From assembly GCF_000379605.1 (NCBI RefSeq), contig NZ_KB902691.1, positions 187,056 through 251,055 of the forward strand: a DNA stretch of 64,000 bases. Direction: 5' to 3'. The position numbers were made by a program, and so were the translations under genes. Below are positions 8,292 through 21,692 of the stretch, piece after piece. How positions within the stretch are numbered: position 1 is the first letter of the stretch; each line of letters starts with the position of its first letter. The notes under the pieces are model-generated. The model saw only the letters and a program-made list of their open reading frames with translations. It was not told where the DNA came from and made no database searches. This stretch comes from Rhizobium giardinii bv. giardinii H152. GTDB lineage: Bacteria; Pseudomonadota; Alphaproteobacteria; Rhizobiales; Rhizobiaceae.

Positions 8292-8321
8292 CGACCACCG
8301 GCAGTTCGCTGCCGGTGGTCG
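8292..8321. terminator. Perfect 13-bp hairpin with TTCG loop
   Basis: CGACCACCGGCAG and CTGCCGGTGGTCG pair perfectly around TTCG, a very stable tetraloop, 20 bp after the VOC stop. There is no U-tract. It probably separates the DUF899-VOC unit from the transglutaminase operon. Confidence 0.6.
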
Positions 8322-8455
8322 CAAGCACCGCCATCCCCAGGTGCGGACGACCGAGGGATCTCCTCTCAATATTTCAGCCTTGCAATCTTTCTTCGCATTG
8401 CACAAAGTCTTCCCAATGGTGGCAAAGACCCACCATCAAGGGGACAAAAATCCGC

Positions 8456-11400
8456 ATGGCGATCAAAGCAAGCATTCATCACCTGACACACTACAAATAC
8501 GACAAGCCGGTACGGCTCGGTCCTCAGATCATCCGGCTGAAACCGGCGGCGCATTCGAAGACCAAGGTGATCAGCAACTCGCTTAAGGTCGCGCCCTCCA
8601 ATCACTTCGTCACGCTGCAGCAGGATCCCTACGGCAACTATCTCTCCCGCTATGTCTTTCCCGATCCGGTCACCGAGCTGAAGATCGAGGTCGATCTGAT
8701 CGCCGATATGACGGTCTACAATCCGTTCGATTTCTTCATCGAGGAAGAAGCCGAAACATTCCCCTTCCAGTACCCGGAGGATATCCGAGACGACCTGAAG
8801 ATCTACATGCAGCCGGAGCCGATGAGCCCGGCGCTGGCCGATTATATCGCGTCTGTCGACCTCACCCCGGTGCGAACCATCGATTTCATCGTCGGGCTCA
8901 ATGCCCGCCTGCAGCAGAAGGTCAACTACGTCATCCGCATGGAACCCGGCGTCCAGACACCGGAACAGACGCTGACGCTGGCACTCGGCTCCTGCCGTGA
9001 TTCGAGCTGGCTACTCGTGCAGATCCTGCGCAATCTCGGGCTGGCCGCCCGTTTCGTTTCGGGCTACCTCATCCAGCTGGCCCCCGATCTCAAGGCGCTT
9101 GACGGCCCGTCCGGCACCGAGGTCGATTTCACCGACCTGCATGCCTGGTGCGAAGTCTATATTCCCGGCGCCGGCTGGATCGGCCTTGATCCGACCTCCG
9201 GCCTGCTGACCGGCGAAAGCCATATCCCGCTAGCCGCCACGCCGCACTATCGCAACGCCGCGCCAATCTCCGGCGGCCTCTATGGCGACGCCAACACGAC
9301 GTTCGAATTCGACATGAAGGTGGCGCGCGTTGCCGAACATCCGCGCATCACCAAGCCGTTTTCCGAGGAGAGCTGGCAGGCGCTGAACGCACGTGGCGAA
9401 CAGGTCGACAAGGTGCTCGCCGGCGGCGACGTGCGGCTTACCATGGGCGGCGAGCCGACCTTCGTTTCGATCGATGATTTCGAATCGGAGGAATGGAACA
9501 CCGGTGCCGTCGGCCCGACCAAGCGCGACAAGGCCGACCAGTTGATCCGCCGGTTGCGCGAACGTTTCGCCCCCGGCGGTTTCCTGCATTACGGCCAGGG
9601 CAAGTGGTATCCCGGCGAAAGCCTGCCGCGCTGGACCTTCTCGCTCTACTGGCGCAAGGACGGCAAGCCGATCTGGTCCAATCCCGATCTGATCGCTGCC
9701 GAAGGCCAGGACACCAAGGTGACCGACAGGCAGGCCGAGGCTCTCCTCACCGGCATCGCCGCCGAGCTTGAGATCGAGCCCGACATGATCATCCCGGCTT
9801 ATGAAGACCCGGCGGAATGGATCATCAAGGAAGGCAGCCTGCCCGAAAACGTCGACCCCTCCAATTCCAAGCTTGAGAGCCCGGAAGAGCGCGCCCGCAT
9901 CGCCAAGGTGTTCGAGCGCGGCCTGACGACCGCGACCGGCTACATCCTTCCCGTTCAGGCCTGGAATGCCAAGGCCGGCGGACGCCGATGGGTGAGCGAG
10001 AGATGGCGCACCCGCCGCGGCAAGATTTTCCTCATCCCCGGTGATTCGCCGATCGGCTTCCGCATGCCGCTCGGCACCCTGCCCTATGTGCCGCCGTCGC
10101 AATATCCCTATGTCCATCCGGCCGATCCCTCGATCCCGCACGGTCCGCTGCCCGACTACAGCGCACCGGTGCGGGCCTTGGCGGAAGCATCCCGCACGGC
10201 GAGCGAGCCGAGCCAAAGCCGCAACGAGCAGAACATCGCCGGATCCACGGGCGACATCCGCGGCGCGGTGCGCACCGCGCTCAGCGTCGAGCCGCGCGAC
10301 GGTCGGCTCTGCGTCTTCATGCCGCCGGTCGAGCGTATCGAGGATTATCTCGATCTGATCGCCGCCGCCGAGAAGGCCGCCGCCGATCTCGGCCTGCCGA
10401 TCCATATCGAAGGCTATGCGCCGCCGCAGGACGAGCGCATCAACGTCATGCGCGTCGCGCCCGATCCGGGCGTCATCGAGGTCAATATCCACCCGGCATC
10501 CAACTGGCAGGATTGCGTCGACATCACCACGGCGATCTATGAGGAAGCCCGCCAGTCGCGGCTCGGCGCCGACAAGTTCATGATCGACGGCCGCCACACC
10601 GGCACCGGCGGCGGCAACCATGTGGTGGTCGGCGGTCAGAACCCCAACGACAGCCCCTTCCTGCGCCGGCCGGACCTCTTGAAAAGCCTGATCCTGCACT
10701 GGCAGCGGCATCCGTCGCTGTCCTATCTCTTCTCCGGCATGTTCATCGGCCCGACCAGCCAGGCGCCGCGCGTCGACGAGGCGCGACACGACACGCTCTA
10801 TGAGATGGAGATCGCCATGTCGCAGGTGCCGCTGCCGGGCCAGGGCGCGCAACCCCTGCCCTGGATGGTCGACCGCCTGTTCCGCAATCTCCTGACGGAC
10901 GTCACCGGCAATACCCATCGCTCGGAAATCTGCATCGACAAGCTGTTTTCGCCGGATGGTCCGACGGGGCGTCTCGGCCTCGTCGAGTTCCGTGGCTTCG
11001 AAATGCCGCCGAACGCCCGCATGAGCCTTGCCCAGCAGGTGCTGATACGCGCCCTCATCGCGCGCTTCTGGCAGAACCCGGCCGAAGGCAGGCTCGTGCG
11101 CTGGGGCACGGCGCTGCATGACCGTTTCATGCTGCCACACTATGTCTGGCAGGATTTTATCGACGTGCTGAACGATCTGCGCGCCAATGGTTTCGACCTG
11201 CGGCCCGAATGGTTCGCGGCCCAGCTCGAATTCCGCTTCCCCTTCTGTGGGGAGGTCGAGTATGAGGGCGCCAAGCTCGAACTGCGTCAGGCGCTGGAGC
11301 CATGGCATGTGATGGGCGAACAGGGCGCCGTCGGCGGCACCGTGCGCTACGTCGACAGTTCCGTCGAACGTCTGCAGGTGAAGCTCGATACGTCCAATCC

Positions 11401-11785
11401 CGAACGTTATACCGTCGCCTGCAACGGCCGGCCGGTTCCCTTGACCGGGACCGCCGTCAACGGCGTCTCGATCGCCGGTGTCCGCTACAAGGCATGGCAA
11501 CCCGCGTCGGGTTTGCACCCGACCTTGCCGGTTAACACACCGCTTACATTCGACATTTATGATACATGGTCGGGGCGTTCGATCGGCGGCTGCATTTATC
11601 ATGTTGCCCATCCGGGCGGGCGCAGTTACGACACGTTTCCAGTCAATGGCAACGAGGCGGAAGCCCGCAGGCTCGCACGCTTCGAGCCGTGGGGGCATAC
11701 AGCCGGCGCCTACGCGCTTGTGCCGGAAACCCGATCAGCGGAATTTCCCCTGACGCTCGATTTGCGGCGTCCGGCAGGAGTATAG
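8456..11785 (+). CDS. Transglutaminase-like / DUF2126 protein
   Basis: A 1109-aa cytoplasmic protein. The N-terminal 300 residues are a bacterial transglutaminase-like papain-fold domain with a candidate triad Cys180 (GSCRDSSW), His229 (DLHAWCEV) and Asp245 (LDPTSG). The rest is DUF2126 (COG4196), with [20 protein letters not shown] near residue 330 and [17 protein letters not shown] near 710. As I recall, Aravind and colleagues linked DUF2126 to GS/GCS2-like COOH-NH2 ligases in ATP-grasp peptide systems; its reaction is unproven. No signal peptide is seen. The ATG at 8456 follows AAGGGGA. It is first in a three-gene operon, 7 bp before the ATP-grasp gene. Confidence 0.92.
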   Translation: MAIKASIHHLTHYKYDKPVRLGPQIIRLKPAAHSKTKVISNSLKVAPSNHFVTLQQDPYGNYLSRYVFPDPVTELKIEVDLIADMTVYNPFDFFIEEEAETFPFQYPEDIRDDLKIYMQPEPMSPALADYIASVDLTPVRTIDFIVGLNARLQQKVNYVIRMEPGVQTPEQTLTLALGSCRDSSWLLVQILRNLGLAARFVSGYLIQLAPDLKALDGPSGTEVDFTDLHAWCEVYIPGAGWIGLDPTSGLLTGESHIPLAATPHYRNAAPISGGLYGDANTTFEFDMKVARVAEHPRITKPFSEESWQALNARGEQVDKVLAGGDVRLTMGGEPTFVSIDDFESEEWNTGAVGPTKRDKADQLIRRLRERFAPGGFLHYGQGKWYPGESLPRWTFSLYWRKDGKPIWSNPDLIAAEGQDTKVTDRQAEALLTGIAAELEIEPDMIIPAYEDPAEWIIKEGSLPENVDPSNSKLESPEERARIAKVFERGLTTATGYILPVQAWNAKAGGRRWVSERWRTRRGKIFLIPGDSPIGFRMPLGTLPYVPPSQYPYVHPADPSIPHGPLPDYSAPVRALAEASRTASEPSQSRNEQNIAGSTGDIRGAVRTALSVEPRDGRLCVFMPPVERIEDYLDLIAAAEKAAADLGLPIHIEGYAPPQDERINVMRVAPDPGVIEVNIHPASNWQDCVDITTAIYEEARQSRLGADKFMIDGRHTGTGGGNHVVVGGQNPNDSPFLRRPDLLKSLILHWQRHPSLSYLFSGMFIGPTSQAPRVDEARHDTLYEMEIAMSQVPLPGQGAQPLPWMVDRLFRNLLTDVTGNTHRSEICIDKLFSPDGPTGRLGLVEFRGFEMPPNARMSLAQQVLIRALIARFWQNPAEGRLVRWGTALHDRFMLPHYVWQDFIDVLNDLRANGFDLRPEWFAAQLEFRFPFCGEVEYEGAKLELRQALEPWHVMGEQGAVGGTVRYVDSSVERLQVKLDTSNPERYTVACNGRPVPLTGTAVNGVSIAGVRYKAWQPASGLHPTLPVNTPLTFDIYDTWSGRSIGGCIYHVAHPGGRSYDTFPVNGNEAEARRLARFEPWGHTAGAYALVPETRSAEFPLTLDLRRPAGV

Positions 11786-11792
11786 GGCCTCG

Positions 11793-14207
11793 ATGTCAAA
11801 GAAGCAGACGGCGGAAGCAGTGCGTGCGCAAAAGCGGGACGAGAATGACCCGGCCTTCGGCTATCGCGCCCTTCCCGGCATTGCCGACGAGATGCTCGAT
11901 ACGCATGGCAATGTCCGGCCGGTCTGGCAGCATCTTCTTTCGACCATCGGCCACATGGACGAGACGGAGCTTGCCAACCGCTTCGCCCGCGCCGACCGCT
12001 ATCTGCGCGACGCCGGCGTCTTCTATCGGGCTTACGGCACGAAGGAAAATTCCGAACGCAGCTGGCCGCTGTCGCATGTGCCGGTCCTGATCGACGATGT
12101 CGAGTGGCAGGCCGTCTCGAAAGGCCTGGTCCAGCGCGCCGAGCTGCTGGAGCGTATCGTCGCCGATATCTACGGTTCCAACCGGCTTGTCGCCGAAGGT
12201 TTCCTGCCGCCGTCGCTGGTGGCCGGCAATCCGGAATTCCTGCGCCCGATGGTCGGCGTACTGCCGGCCGATGGGCATTTCCTGCATTTCTGTTCCTTCG
12301 AGATCGGCCGCGGCCCGGACGGCAATTGGTGGGTGCTGTCGGATCGCACCGAGGCCCCCTCGGGCGCCGGTTTCGCGCTTGAAAACCGCGTGGCGACCAC
12401 CCGCGCCTTTTCCGATCTCTACGCCGAAACGCACGTCCATCGCCTTGCCGGCTTCTTCGGCGCCTTCCGCGATACGCTGCAATCGCGCAAGAAGCATCCC
12501 GACGACCGCATCGCCGTCCTGACCCCCGGTGTCGCCAACGAGACCTATTTCGAGCATGCCTACATCGCCCGCTACCTCGGCTTCATGCTGCTCGAGGGCG
12601 AGGATCTGACCGTCATCGATGGCCGCGTCATGGTGCGCACCGTCGCCGGCCTGAAGCCTGTTGGCGTGCTCTGGCGCCGCCTCGACGCCGCCTTCGCCGA
12701 TCCGCTGGAGCTCAACCAGCGCTCGCAGATCGGCACGCCCGGCATGGTCGAGGCGCTTCGCTCCGGCTCGGTGTCGATCGTCAACTCGCTCGGATCCGGC
12801 ATCGTCGAAACCCGCGCCTTCCTCGCCTTCCTTCCGAAGATCTGCCGCCGTCTTCTGGGCGAGGACCAGATCCTGCCAAGCATCGCCACCTGGTGGTGCG
12901 GCCAGCAGCCGGAACGCGATCAGGTGGCAGGCAACATCGAGAAGATGGTGATCGGCCCCGCCTATTCGACGCGTCCCTTCTTTGACGACAACGACCGCTC
13001 GGTCCTCGGTTCGACGTTGCGAGACAATGCCAAGGTGTCGGTCTCCGATTGGCTGCAGACCGACGGCCCGAAGCTCGTCGGCCAGGAAGTGGTGACCCTC
13101 TCGACCACGCCCGCCTGGGTCAACGGCAAGCTGACGCCGCGGCCGATGAGCCTGCGCGTTTACGTCGCCCGTACCCGCGACGGCTGGCAGGTGATGCCGG
13201 GCGGCTTTGCCCGCATCGGCTCGCGCGCCGACGCCGCCGCGATCGCCATGCAGGCAGGCGGTTCGGCCGCCGATGTCTGGATCGTCAGCCAGAAGCCGGT
13301 GGAGCAGATGACGCTCCTGCCGGCCGAGGAGAGCTTCATCCGCATCATGCCCGGCAGTCTGCCGAGCCGAGCGGCCGACAACCTCTTCTGGCTCGGCCGC
13401 TATATCGAGCGGGCGGAAGGCGCATTGCGCATCCTGCGCGCCTGGCACGGGCGGTTTGCCGAAACCGCCAATACCCAGATGCCGCTCCTGAAGGACATCA
13501 CCGACTATCTGGCGGGTCTTGATATCGACACCCGGCAGGCCGTGCCAGAAAGCCTGGTCACCAACATCAACAGCGCCCTGTTTTCCGCCAGCAATATCCG
13601 CGACCGTTTCTCGGCCGATGGCTGGCTGGCGCTCAACGATCTCGCCAAGACCGCGCGCAAGTTCCAGTCGACGGTGCAGGCCGGCGACGACGCCACGCAT
13701 GCGATGACGATCCTGTTGCGCAAGCTCGCGGGCTTTGCCGGTCTCGTCCATGAAAACATGTATCGCTTCACCGGCTGGCGCTTCCTGTCGATCGGCCGCT
13801 ATCTCGAGCGCGGCCTGCACATGACCCGCCTGCTCGGCCATATGTCGGGCGAGGACGCGCCGGACGGCGCCTATGACATGCTGCTCGAGATCGGCGACAG
13901 CGTCATGACCCACCGCCGCCGCTACAACGTCAATACCGCAGCCCTCACCGTCACCGATCTTCTGGCGCTCGACCCGCTCAACCCGCGCTCGATCCTCTAC
14001 CAGCTGAACGAGATCAAGACCGAGGTCGAGCAACTGCCGAACGCCTTCTCGAACGGCCAGATGTCGCCCTTCTACCGCGAAGCAATGCGCCTCCACGCCG
14101 GTCTTGCCGTCATGACGCCGGAGGCGATGAACGCTCTGGTCTACAATCGCCTCGAACAGGAACTGGGGCGTTTCTCCGATATCCTCGCGCAAACCTATCT
14201 CGGATAG
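11793..14207 (+). CDS. Circularly permuted ATP-grasp / alpha-E fusion protein
   Basis: An 804-aa protein. Residues about 1-490 match the circularly permuted type 2 ATP-grasp family (DUF404/DUF407, COG2308): VLTPGVANETYFEHAYIARY, the EGEDLTVIDGRVMVRT stretch and NSLGSGIVETRAF. Residues about 517-804 are an alpha-helical alpha-E domain (DUF403, COG2307), beginning MPGSLPSRAADNLFWLGRYI. These two domains are separate genes in many bacteria. ATP-grasp enzymes ligate carboxylates to amines using ATP, so a peptide- or amide-bond-forming role is expected but the substrate is unknown. It lies 7 bp after the DUF2126 gene and 36 bp before a second transglutaminase. Confidence 0.92.
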   Translation: MSKKQTAEAVRAQKRDENDPAFGYRALPGIADEMLDTHGNVRPVWQHLLSTIGHMDETELANRFARADRYLRDAGVFYRAYGTKENSERSWPLSHVPVLIDDVEWQAVSKGLVQRAELLERIVADIYGSNRLVAEGFLPPSLVAGNPEFLRPMVGVLPADGHFLHFCSFEIGRGPDGNWWVLSDRTEAPSGAGFALENRVATTRAFSDLYAETHVHRLAGFFGAFRDTLQSRKKHPDDRIAVLTPGVANETYFEHAYIARYLGFMLLEGEDLTVIDGRVMVRTVAGLKPVGVLWRRLDAAFADPLELNQRSQIGTPGMVEALRSGSVSIVNSLGSGIVETRAFLAFLPKICRRLLGEDQILPSIATWWCGQQPERDQVAGNIEKMVIGPAYSTRPFFDDNDRSVLGSTLRDNAKVSVSDWLQTDGPKLVGQEVVTLSTTPAWVNGKLTPRPMSLRVYVARTRDGWQVMPGGFARIGSRADAAAIAMQAGGSAADVWIVSQKPVEQMTLLPAEESFIRIMPGSLPSRAADNLFWLGRYIERAEGALRILRAWHGRFAETANTQMPLLKDITDYLAGLDIDTRQAVPESLVTNINSALFSASNIRDRFSADGWLALNDLAKTARKFQSTVQAGDDATHAMTILLRKLAGFAGLVHENMYRFTGWRFLSIGRYLERGLHMTRLLGHMSGEDAPDGAYDMLLEIGDSVMTHRRRYNVNTAALTVTDLLALDPLNPRSILYQLNEIKTEVEQLPNAFSNGQMSPFYREAMRLHAGLAVMTPEAMNALVYNRLEQELGRFSDILAQTYLG

Positions 14208-14243
14208 GATAGAGAAACCTCTTGTGCCGAAACTGAGAGTTCC

Positions 14244-15122
14244 ATGCTCTACGACATCAATCTGCGGATCACTTATACCTACGAAGTCCCCGTTTCCGGC
14301 GGCCGGCATGTCGTTCGCGTGCTGCCCGTCTCGCTGCAGGACCGCCAGCGACTGGTGGCGGGCACGGTCACCTGCACGCCGACGCCGGAGGAGCGCCGGG
14401 ATAGCGGCGATTTCTTCGGCAATCCCTCGACGTCGATCCTGTTTCGCAAACAGCATGAAAAGCTGGTGATCCGCATGCAGGCGCGGGTCCAGCTCGAGCC
14501 CCAGCCATTGACCGCCGATTTTTCGCCGGACCTTGCGGCCTTTCCGGCAGAGATCGGCGACGTCTGGTCGCTGGACGCCGATTCGCCGCACCATTTCCTC
14601 GGCGCCAGCCCGCGCCTGCCCGAGGATACGGCGATCGCCTCCTATGCCCAGGCCATTGCCAAGCCGGGCATGACGATCCGCCAGATCGCCACCGCCATCT
14701 GCGACCAGATCCACAAGGACTTCACCTACGACCCGAAGGCGACGACCGTCGATACGACACCGCGCGAGGCCTTCAAGCTGAAGCGTGGCGTCTGCCAGGA
14801 TTTCACCCATGTGATGATCACCGCGCTGCGCAGCCTCGGCATACCCGCCGGCTATGTCAGCGGCTTCCTGCGCACCATCCCGCCGCCGGGCAAGGAACGT
14901 CTCGAAGGCGCCGATGCCATGCATGCGTGGGTGCGTTTCTGGTGCGGAAGCACCACCGGATGGATGGAACTCGACCCCACCAACAATATTGCTGCCGGAC
15001 TGGATCACATCGTCGTCGGCCACGGCCGCGACTACAGCGACGTTGCACCCGTCATTGGCGTGTTGAAAAGCTACGGATCGCACAAGACGGAGCAGGCCGT
15101 GGATGTCATTCCGTTGCAATGA
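14244..15122 (+). CDS. Transglutaminase-like protease/transferase family protein
   Basis: A 292-aa protein with an N-terminal bacterial transglutaminase-associated domain (YDINLRITYTYEVPVSGGRH) and a C-terminal transglutaminase-like core. The candidate triad is Cys184 (RGVCQDFTHV), His227 (AMHAWVRF) and Asp244 (ELDPTNN). It is the third gene of the DUF2126 / ATP-grasp-alpha-E operon. Members are thought to act as cytoplasmic peptidases or acyl transferases on the product of the partner ligase; this is inference. A GAGAG site lies upstream of the ATG. The stop is followed by 511 bp of noncoding sequence. Confidence 0.92.
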   Translation: MLYDINLRITYTYEVPVSGGRHVVRVLPVSLQDRQRLVAGTVTCTPTPEERRDSGDFFGNPSTSILFRKQHEKLVIRMQARVQLEPQPLTADFSPDLAAFPAEIGDVWSLDADSPHHFLGASPRLPEDTAIASYAQAIAKPGMTIRQIATAICDQIHKDFTYDPKATTVDTTPREAFKLKRGVCQDFTHVMITALRSLGIPAGYVSGFLRTIPPPGKERLEGADAMHAWVRFWCGSTTGWMELDPTNNIAAGLDHIVVGHGRDYSDVAPVIGVLKSYGSHKTEQAVDVIPLQ

Positions 15123-15633
15123 TCCCCGCTGGCGTCCCTCTTTCGCACACCGCAGCCCCCTCGACGCCCTGCATTTGCAGGCACCATAAAACTCCAATCA
15201 ATTCCGACGAATGATTTGAACAAGCTCGTAAGACTCTCTGCGGCGCCGACGGACAATATGTACGCCTCGTAAAGTAACTCGCGATAGAGCGCCCAAGCCC
15301 GTCGGGCCATCCCCTTGAAAAGATGGCCGCTGCGGCTCCCAGCCTTGGACAGGACCGGGCCATTTTTGCGTGGCAATTCACCGGGTGCGGAGGCGATGCA
15401 GCCCCGCTGCCGGCGACAGTTCGAACCGTATGGAGCGACCGCCGCGCCGCGCCGCAGGGTCGCTTCGTCGGCCTGCCGCGGCTTGAAACCGCCCATACCG
15501 CGCCGCTGGATTCAATTTTCATCTTATTGAAAACGCTATTGCAAGCGCTTCGTATCGGTGCATAAATCGCTGATATGCCCCGTTGGTGTTCGCCTCCGGT
15601 CTCCCAAACCGCAAGAGAGGGTAAGCCTTTTTC
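15123..15633. other. Intergenic region upstream of glgP
   Basis: A 511-bp gap with no believable gene; the long minus-strand frame across it is cysteine- and arginine-rich shadow sequence. It presumably carries the glg operon promoter. A TTGAAA at 15527-15532 and the AAGCGCTT palindrome at 15543-15550 are the only features of note. Confidence 0.5.
15543..15550. promoter_or_regulatory. Possible LacI/GalR-type half-site
   Basis: AAGCGCTT is a perfect 8-bp palindrome within TTGCAAGCGCTTCG, resembling the central AANCGNTT of LacI/GalR operators. It is 84 bp upstream of the glgP ATG. An octamer of this kind can occur by chance. Confidence 0.3.
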
Positions 15634-18095
15634 ATGATCGATCGTTTGCACAACGAAAAGATTCCGAGTGCCGCCCCCCGGGCCTCGAACTCCGAAGTTC
15701 TCGCCAAGGAAATTATCGAGCGCCTGACCTACCGCATCGGCAAGGATCCGAAAGTCGCCAAGCCGCATGACTGGCTGACGGCCGCGATCCTGGTCGTGCG
15801 CGACCGCATCACCGACAACTGGATGGAATCGACGCGCAAGACCTATTCCACCAATGCCAAGCGCGTTTACTATCTATCGCTCGAATTCCTGATCGGCCGC
15901 CTGATGCGCGACGCCGTCACCAATATCGGCCTGATGGACGAACTGCGCGACGCGCTCGCCTCCTTTGGCGTCGATCTCGACGTCATCGCGACGCTGGAGC
16001 CCGATGCAGCGCTCGGCAATGGCGGTCTGGGCCGTCTCGCCGCCTGTTTCATGGAATCCATGGCGACCGTCGACATCCCGGCCTATGGCTACGGCATCCG
16101 TTACGTCCACGGCCTCTTCCGCCAGCAAATGGCCGACGGCTGGCAGGTCGAACTGCCGGAAACCTGGCTTGCGCACGGCAATCCCTGGGAATTCGAGCGC
16201 CGCGAAAGTTCCTATGAAATAGGCTTCGGCGGTTCGGTCGAAACCGTCAATGTCGATGAGGAAGTGACCCGCTACGTCTGGAAACCGGCCGAGCGCGTCA
16301 TCGCCACCGCCTGCGACACGCCGGTGGTCGGCTGGCGCGCCAAGCGCGTCAACACGCTGCGGCTTTGGACCGCCCATCCGATCGATCCGATCCTGCTCGA
16401 CGCCTTCAATGCCGGCGACCACATCGGCGCTCTGCGCGAAAGCAACAAGGCCGAAAGCCTCGCCCGCGTGCTTTATCCGGCCGATGCCACCCCGGCCGGC
16501 CAGGAGCTACGCCTGCGCCAGGAATTCTTCTTCTCCTCCGCCTCGCTGCAGGACATCCTGCGCCGTCATCTTCAGCAATATCCCGACTTCACCTCCCTGC
16601 CGGACAAGGTCGCCATTCAGCTCAACGACACGCACCCGGCGGTGTCGGTTGCCGAGCTCGTTCGCCTGCTGACCGACGTCCACGGCATGGATTTCGAAGC
16701 GGCCTGGGATATCGCCCGCCATACCTTCTCCTACACCAACCACACGCTGCTGCCCGAAGCGCTGGAAACCTGGCCGGTGCCACTGTTCGAGCGGCTTCTG
16801 CCGCGCCACATGCAGATCGTCTATGCGATCAACGCCAAGATCCTGCTCGAGGCCCGCAAGCAGAAGGCCCACAGCGACCGGGAAGTCCAAAACATTTCCC
16901 TGATCGACGAGAGCGGCGACCGCCGGGTGCGCATGGGCAATCTCGCCTTTGTCGGCTCGCACTCGATCAACGGCGTCTCGGCCCTCCATACGGAGCTGAT
17001 GAAGGAAACCGTCTTCGCCGACCTGCATCGGCTCTATCCGGAACGCATCAACAACAAGACCAACGGCATCACCCCTCGCCGCTGGCTGATGCAGTGCAAT
17101 CCGGAGCTGGTGACCCTCATTCGCGGCGCCATCGGCGATGAATTCATGGACAATACCGAGGCCTTGCAGGCGCTCGATCCCTTCGCCGACAAGCCCGATT
17201 TCCAGGAGAAATTCGCCGCGATCAAGCGTGCCAACAAGGTCAAGCTCGCCCAGCTGGTGCAAAGCCGCATGGGCATCCGGCTCGATCCGTCGGCGATGTT
17301 CGACATCCAGATCAAGCGGATCCACGAGTACAAGCGCCAGTTGCTCAACATCGTCGAGGCGATCTCGCTCTACGACCAGATCCGCTCTCATCCGGAAAAG
17401 GACTGGGTGCCGCGGGTGAAACTCTTCGCCGGCAAGGCGGCGCCGAGCTATCACAATGCCAAGCTGATCATCAAGCTCGCCAACGACGTCGCCCGCGTGA
17501 TCAACAACGACCCCGCCGTGCGCGGCCTTTTGAAGGTCGTCTTCATCCCGAACTACAACGTCTCGCTCGCCGAGATCATGGTGCCCGCTGCCGACCTGTC
17601 GGAACAGATTTCCACCGCCGGCATGGAAGCGTCGGGAACCGGCAACATGAAGTTCGCGTTGAACGGTGCACTGACGATCGGAACGCTGGATGGCGCCAAT
17701 GTCGAAATGCGCGACTGGGTCGGCGCGGACAACATCAAGATCTTCGGGATGACGGCGGAGGAAGTCTCCAAGGTGCGCGCCGAGGGGCACAATCCCCGCG
17801 CCATCATCGAGCAATCGCGCGAACTCTCGCAGGCATTGCAGGCGATTGCCTCGGGCGTTTTCTCGCCCGACGATCGCAACCGCTTCTCCGGGCTGATCGA
17901 CGGCATCTACAATCACGACTGGTTCATGGTGGCGGCCGATTTCGACGCCTATGCCAAGGCCCAGCGCGAGGTTGATGCGATCTGGACCGACACGGCCATC
18001 TGGTATTCCAAGACCATCCGCAACACCGCGCGGATGGGCTGGTTCTCCTCCGACCGCACAATCCGGCAATATGCCGGGGAAATCTGGAGAGCCGG

Positions 18096-18099
<4 letters not shown>
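15634..18099 (+). CDS. glgP: Glycogen phosphorylase
   Basis: GlgP uses phosphate to release glucose-1-phosphate from alpha-1,4-glucan ends. The 821-aa length is standard for the GT35 family. The pyridoxal-phosphate lysine is Lys673 in ASGTGNMKFALNGALTIG, and the substrate-channel motif NGGLGRLAACFMESMAT is near residue 129. The opening MIDRLHNEKIPSAAP is a variable N-terminal extension; the ATG at 15634 follows AAGAGAGGG upstream. It is the first gene of the glycogen cluster and overlaps glgB by 4 bp, so the pair is translationally coupled. Confidence 0.97.
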
Positions 18100-20306
<2,207 letters not shown>

Positions 20307-20429
20307 CGCACGCAAAGGCGGGCTCCCAAGGCCTGTCCAGGCCGTGTGAGGCAAGAATATTGGGAGACTATGCCGGTCCGAGGAGATTGGCAGACCTCTC
20401 CGGAACCATACTATCGGGAGGAAAAATCA

Positions 20430-21689
20430 ATGGAAAAACGCAGCCAGCCCCTCGCCCGTGACGCCATGGCCTATGTGCTCGCCGGCGGCCGCGGCAGCCG
20501 CCTCAAGGAATTGACTGATCGTCGCGCCAAGCCCGCGGTCTATTTCGGCGGCAAGGCCCGCATCATCGACTTCGCGCTGTCGAATGCGCTCAATTCCGGT
20601 ATCCGCCGCATCGGCGTCGCAACCCAGTACAAGGCGCATTCGCTGATCCGCCACCTGCAGCGCGGCTGGAACTTCTTCCGCCCCGAACGAAACGAAAGCT
20701 TCGACATCCTGCCGGCCTCGCAGCGCGTGTCCGAAACGCAGTGGTACGAAGGCACCGCCGACGCGGTCTACCAGAACATCGACATCATCGAGGATCACGG
20801 CGTCGAATACATGGTCATCCTCGCCGGCGACCATATCTACAAGATGGACTATGAATTGATGCTGCAGCAGCACGTCGATTCCGGCGCCGACGTCACCATC
20901 GGCTGCCTGGAAGTGCCGCGCATGGAAGCGACCGGCTTCGGCGTCATGCATGTCGACGACAAGGACCAGATCATCGCCTTCGTCGAAAAGCCGGCCGACC
21001 CGCCGGGCATTCCCGGCAATCCGGAGATGGCGCTCGCCTCGATGGGCATCTATGTCTTCCACACCAAATTCCTGATGGAAGTGCTGCGCCGCGATGCCGC
21101 CGACCCGTCCTCCTCGCGCGATTTCGGCAAGGACATCATCCCCTACATCGTCCAGCACGGCAAAGCCGTCGCCCACCGTTTCAACCAGTCCTGCGTCCGC
21201 TCCGATTTCGAGCGCGAGGCCTATTGGCGCGACGTCGGCACGATCGACGCCTACTGGCAGGCCAATATCGACCTCACCCATGTCACGCCGGAGCTCGACA
21301 TATACGACAGCACCTGGCCGATCTGGACTTTCGCCGAGATCAAGCCGCCGGCGAAGTTCGTCCATGACGACGAGAATCGCCGCGGCTCGGCAACCTCTTC
21401 GCTCGTCTCCGGCGACTGCATCATTTCCGGCGCGGCATTGAACCGCAGCATGCTGTTCACCGGCGTCCGCGTAAATTCCTTCTCCCGCCTCGATGGCGCG
21501 GTGATCCTGCCCAACGTCAAGATCGGCCGGCATGCGCAGCTGAAGAATGTCGTCATCGACAGTCGCGTCGTCATTCCCGAAGGCCTCGTCGTCGGCGACG
21601 ATCCGGAATTCGACGCCAAGCGCTTCCGCCGCTCGGAAAACGGCATCTGCCTGATCACCCAGGCGATGATCGATAAGCTGGACCTGTAA
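20430..21689 (+). CDS. glgC: Glucose-1-phosphate adenylyltransferase
   Basis: GlgC makes ADP-glucose from ATP and glucose-1-phosphate, the committed step of glycogen synthesis. The 419-aa protein starts [22 protein letters not shown] and closely resembles the Agrobacterium enzyme as I recall it, including the nucleotide-binding [19 protein letters not shown] loop and the C-terminal beta-helix. The ATG at 20430 was chosen over 20346 because GGGAGGAAAAA precedes it and the family starts there. Agrobacterium GlgC is activated by fructose-6-phosphate and pyruvate, which may apply here. The gap to glgA is only 3 bp. Confidence 0.97.
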   Translation: MEKRSQPLARDAMAYVLAGGRGSRLKELTDRRAKPAVYFGGKARIIDFALSNALNSGIRRIGVATQYKAHSLIRHLQRGWNFFRPERNESFDILPASQRVSETQWYEGTADAVYQNIDIIEDHGVEYMVILAGDHIYKMDYELMLQQHVDSGADVTIGCLEVPRMEATGFGVMHVDDKDQIIAFVEKPADPPGIPGNPEMALASMGIYVFHTKFLMEVLRRDAADPSSSRDFGKDIIPYIVQHGKAVAHRFNQSCVRSDFEREAYWRDVGTIDAYWQANIDLTHVTPELDIYDSTWPIWTFAEIKPPAKFVHDDENRRGSATSSLVSGDCIISGAALNRSMLFTGVRVNSFSRLDGAVILPNVKIGRHAQLKNVVIDSRVVIPEGLVVGDDPEFDAKRFRRSENGICLITQAMIDKLDL

Positions 21690-21692
21690 GGC

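Noticed and set aside
9230..11698. 822-aa minus-strand open frame opposite the DUF2126 gene
   Set aside because: It is a GC-skew shadow of a clearly conserved gene, rich in Arg, Ala, Gly and His with no family features.
11796..15197. 1133-aa minus-strand open frame
   Set aside because: It lies opposite two well-supported genes and has low-complexity composition; such long antisense frames are common in high-GC rhizobia.
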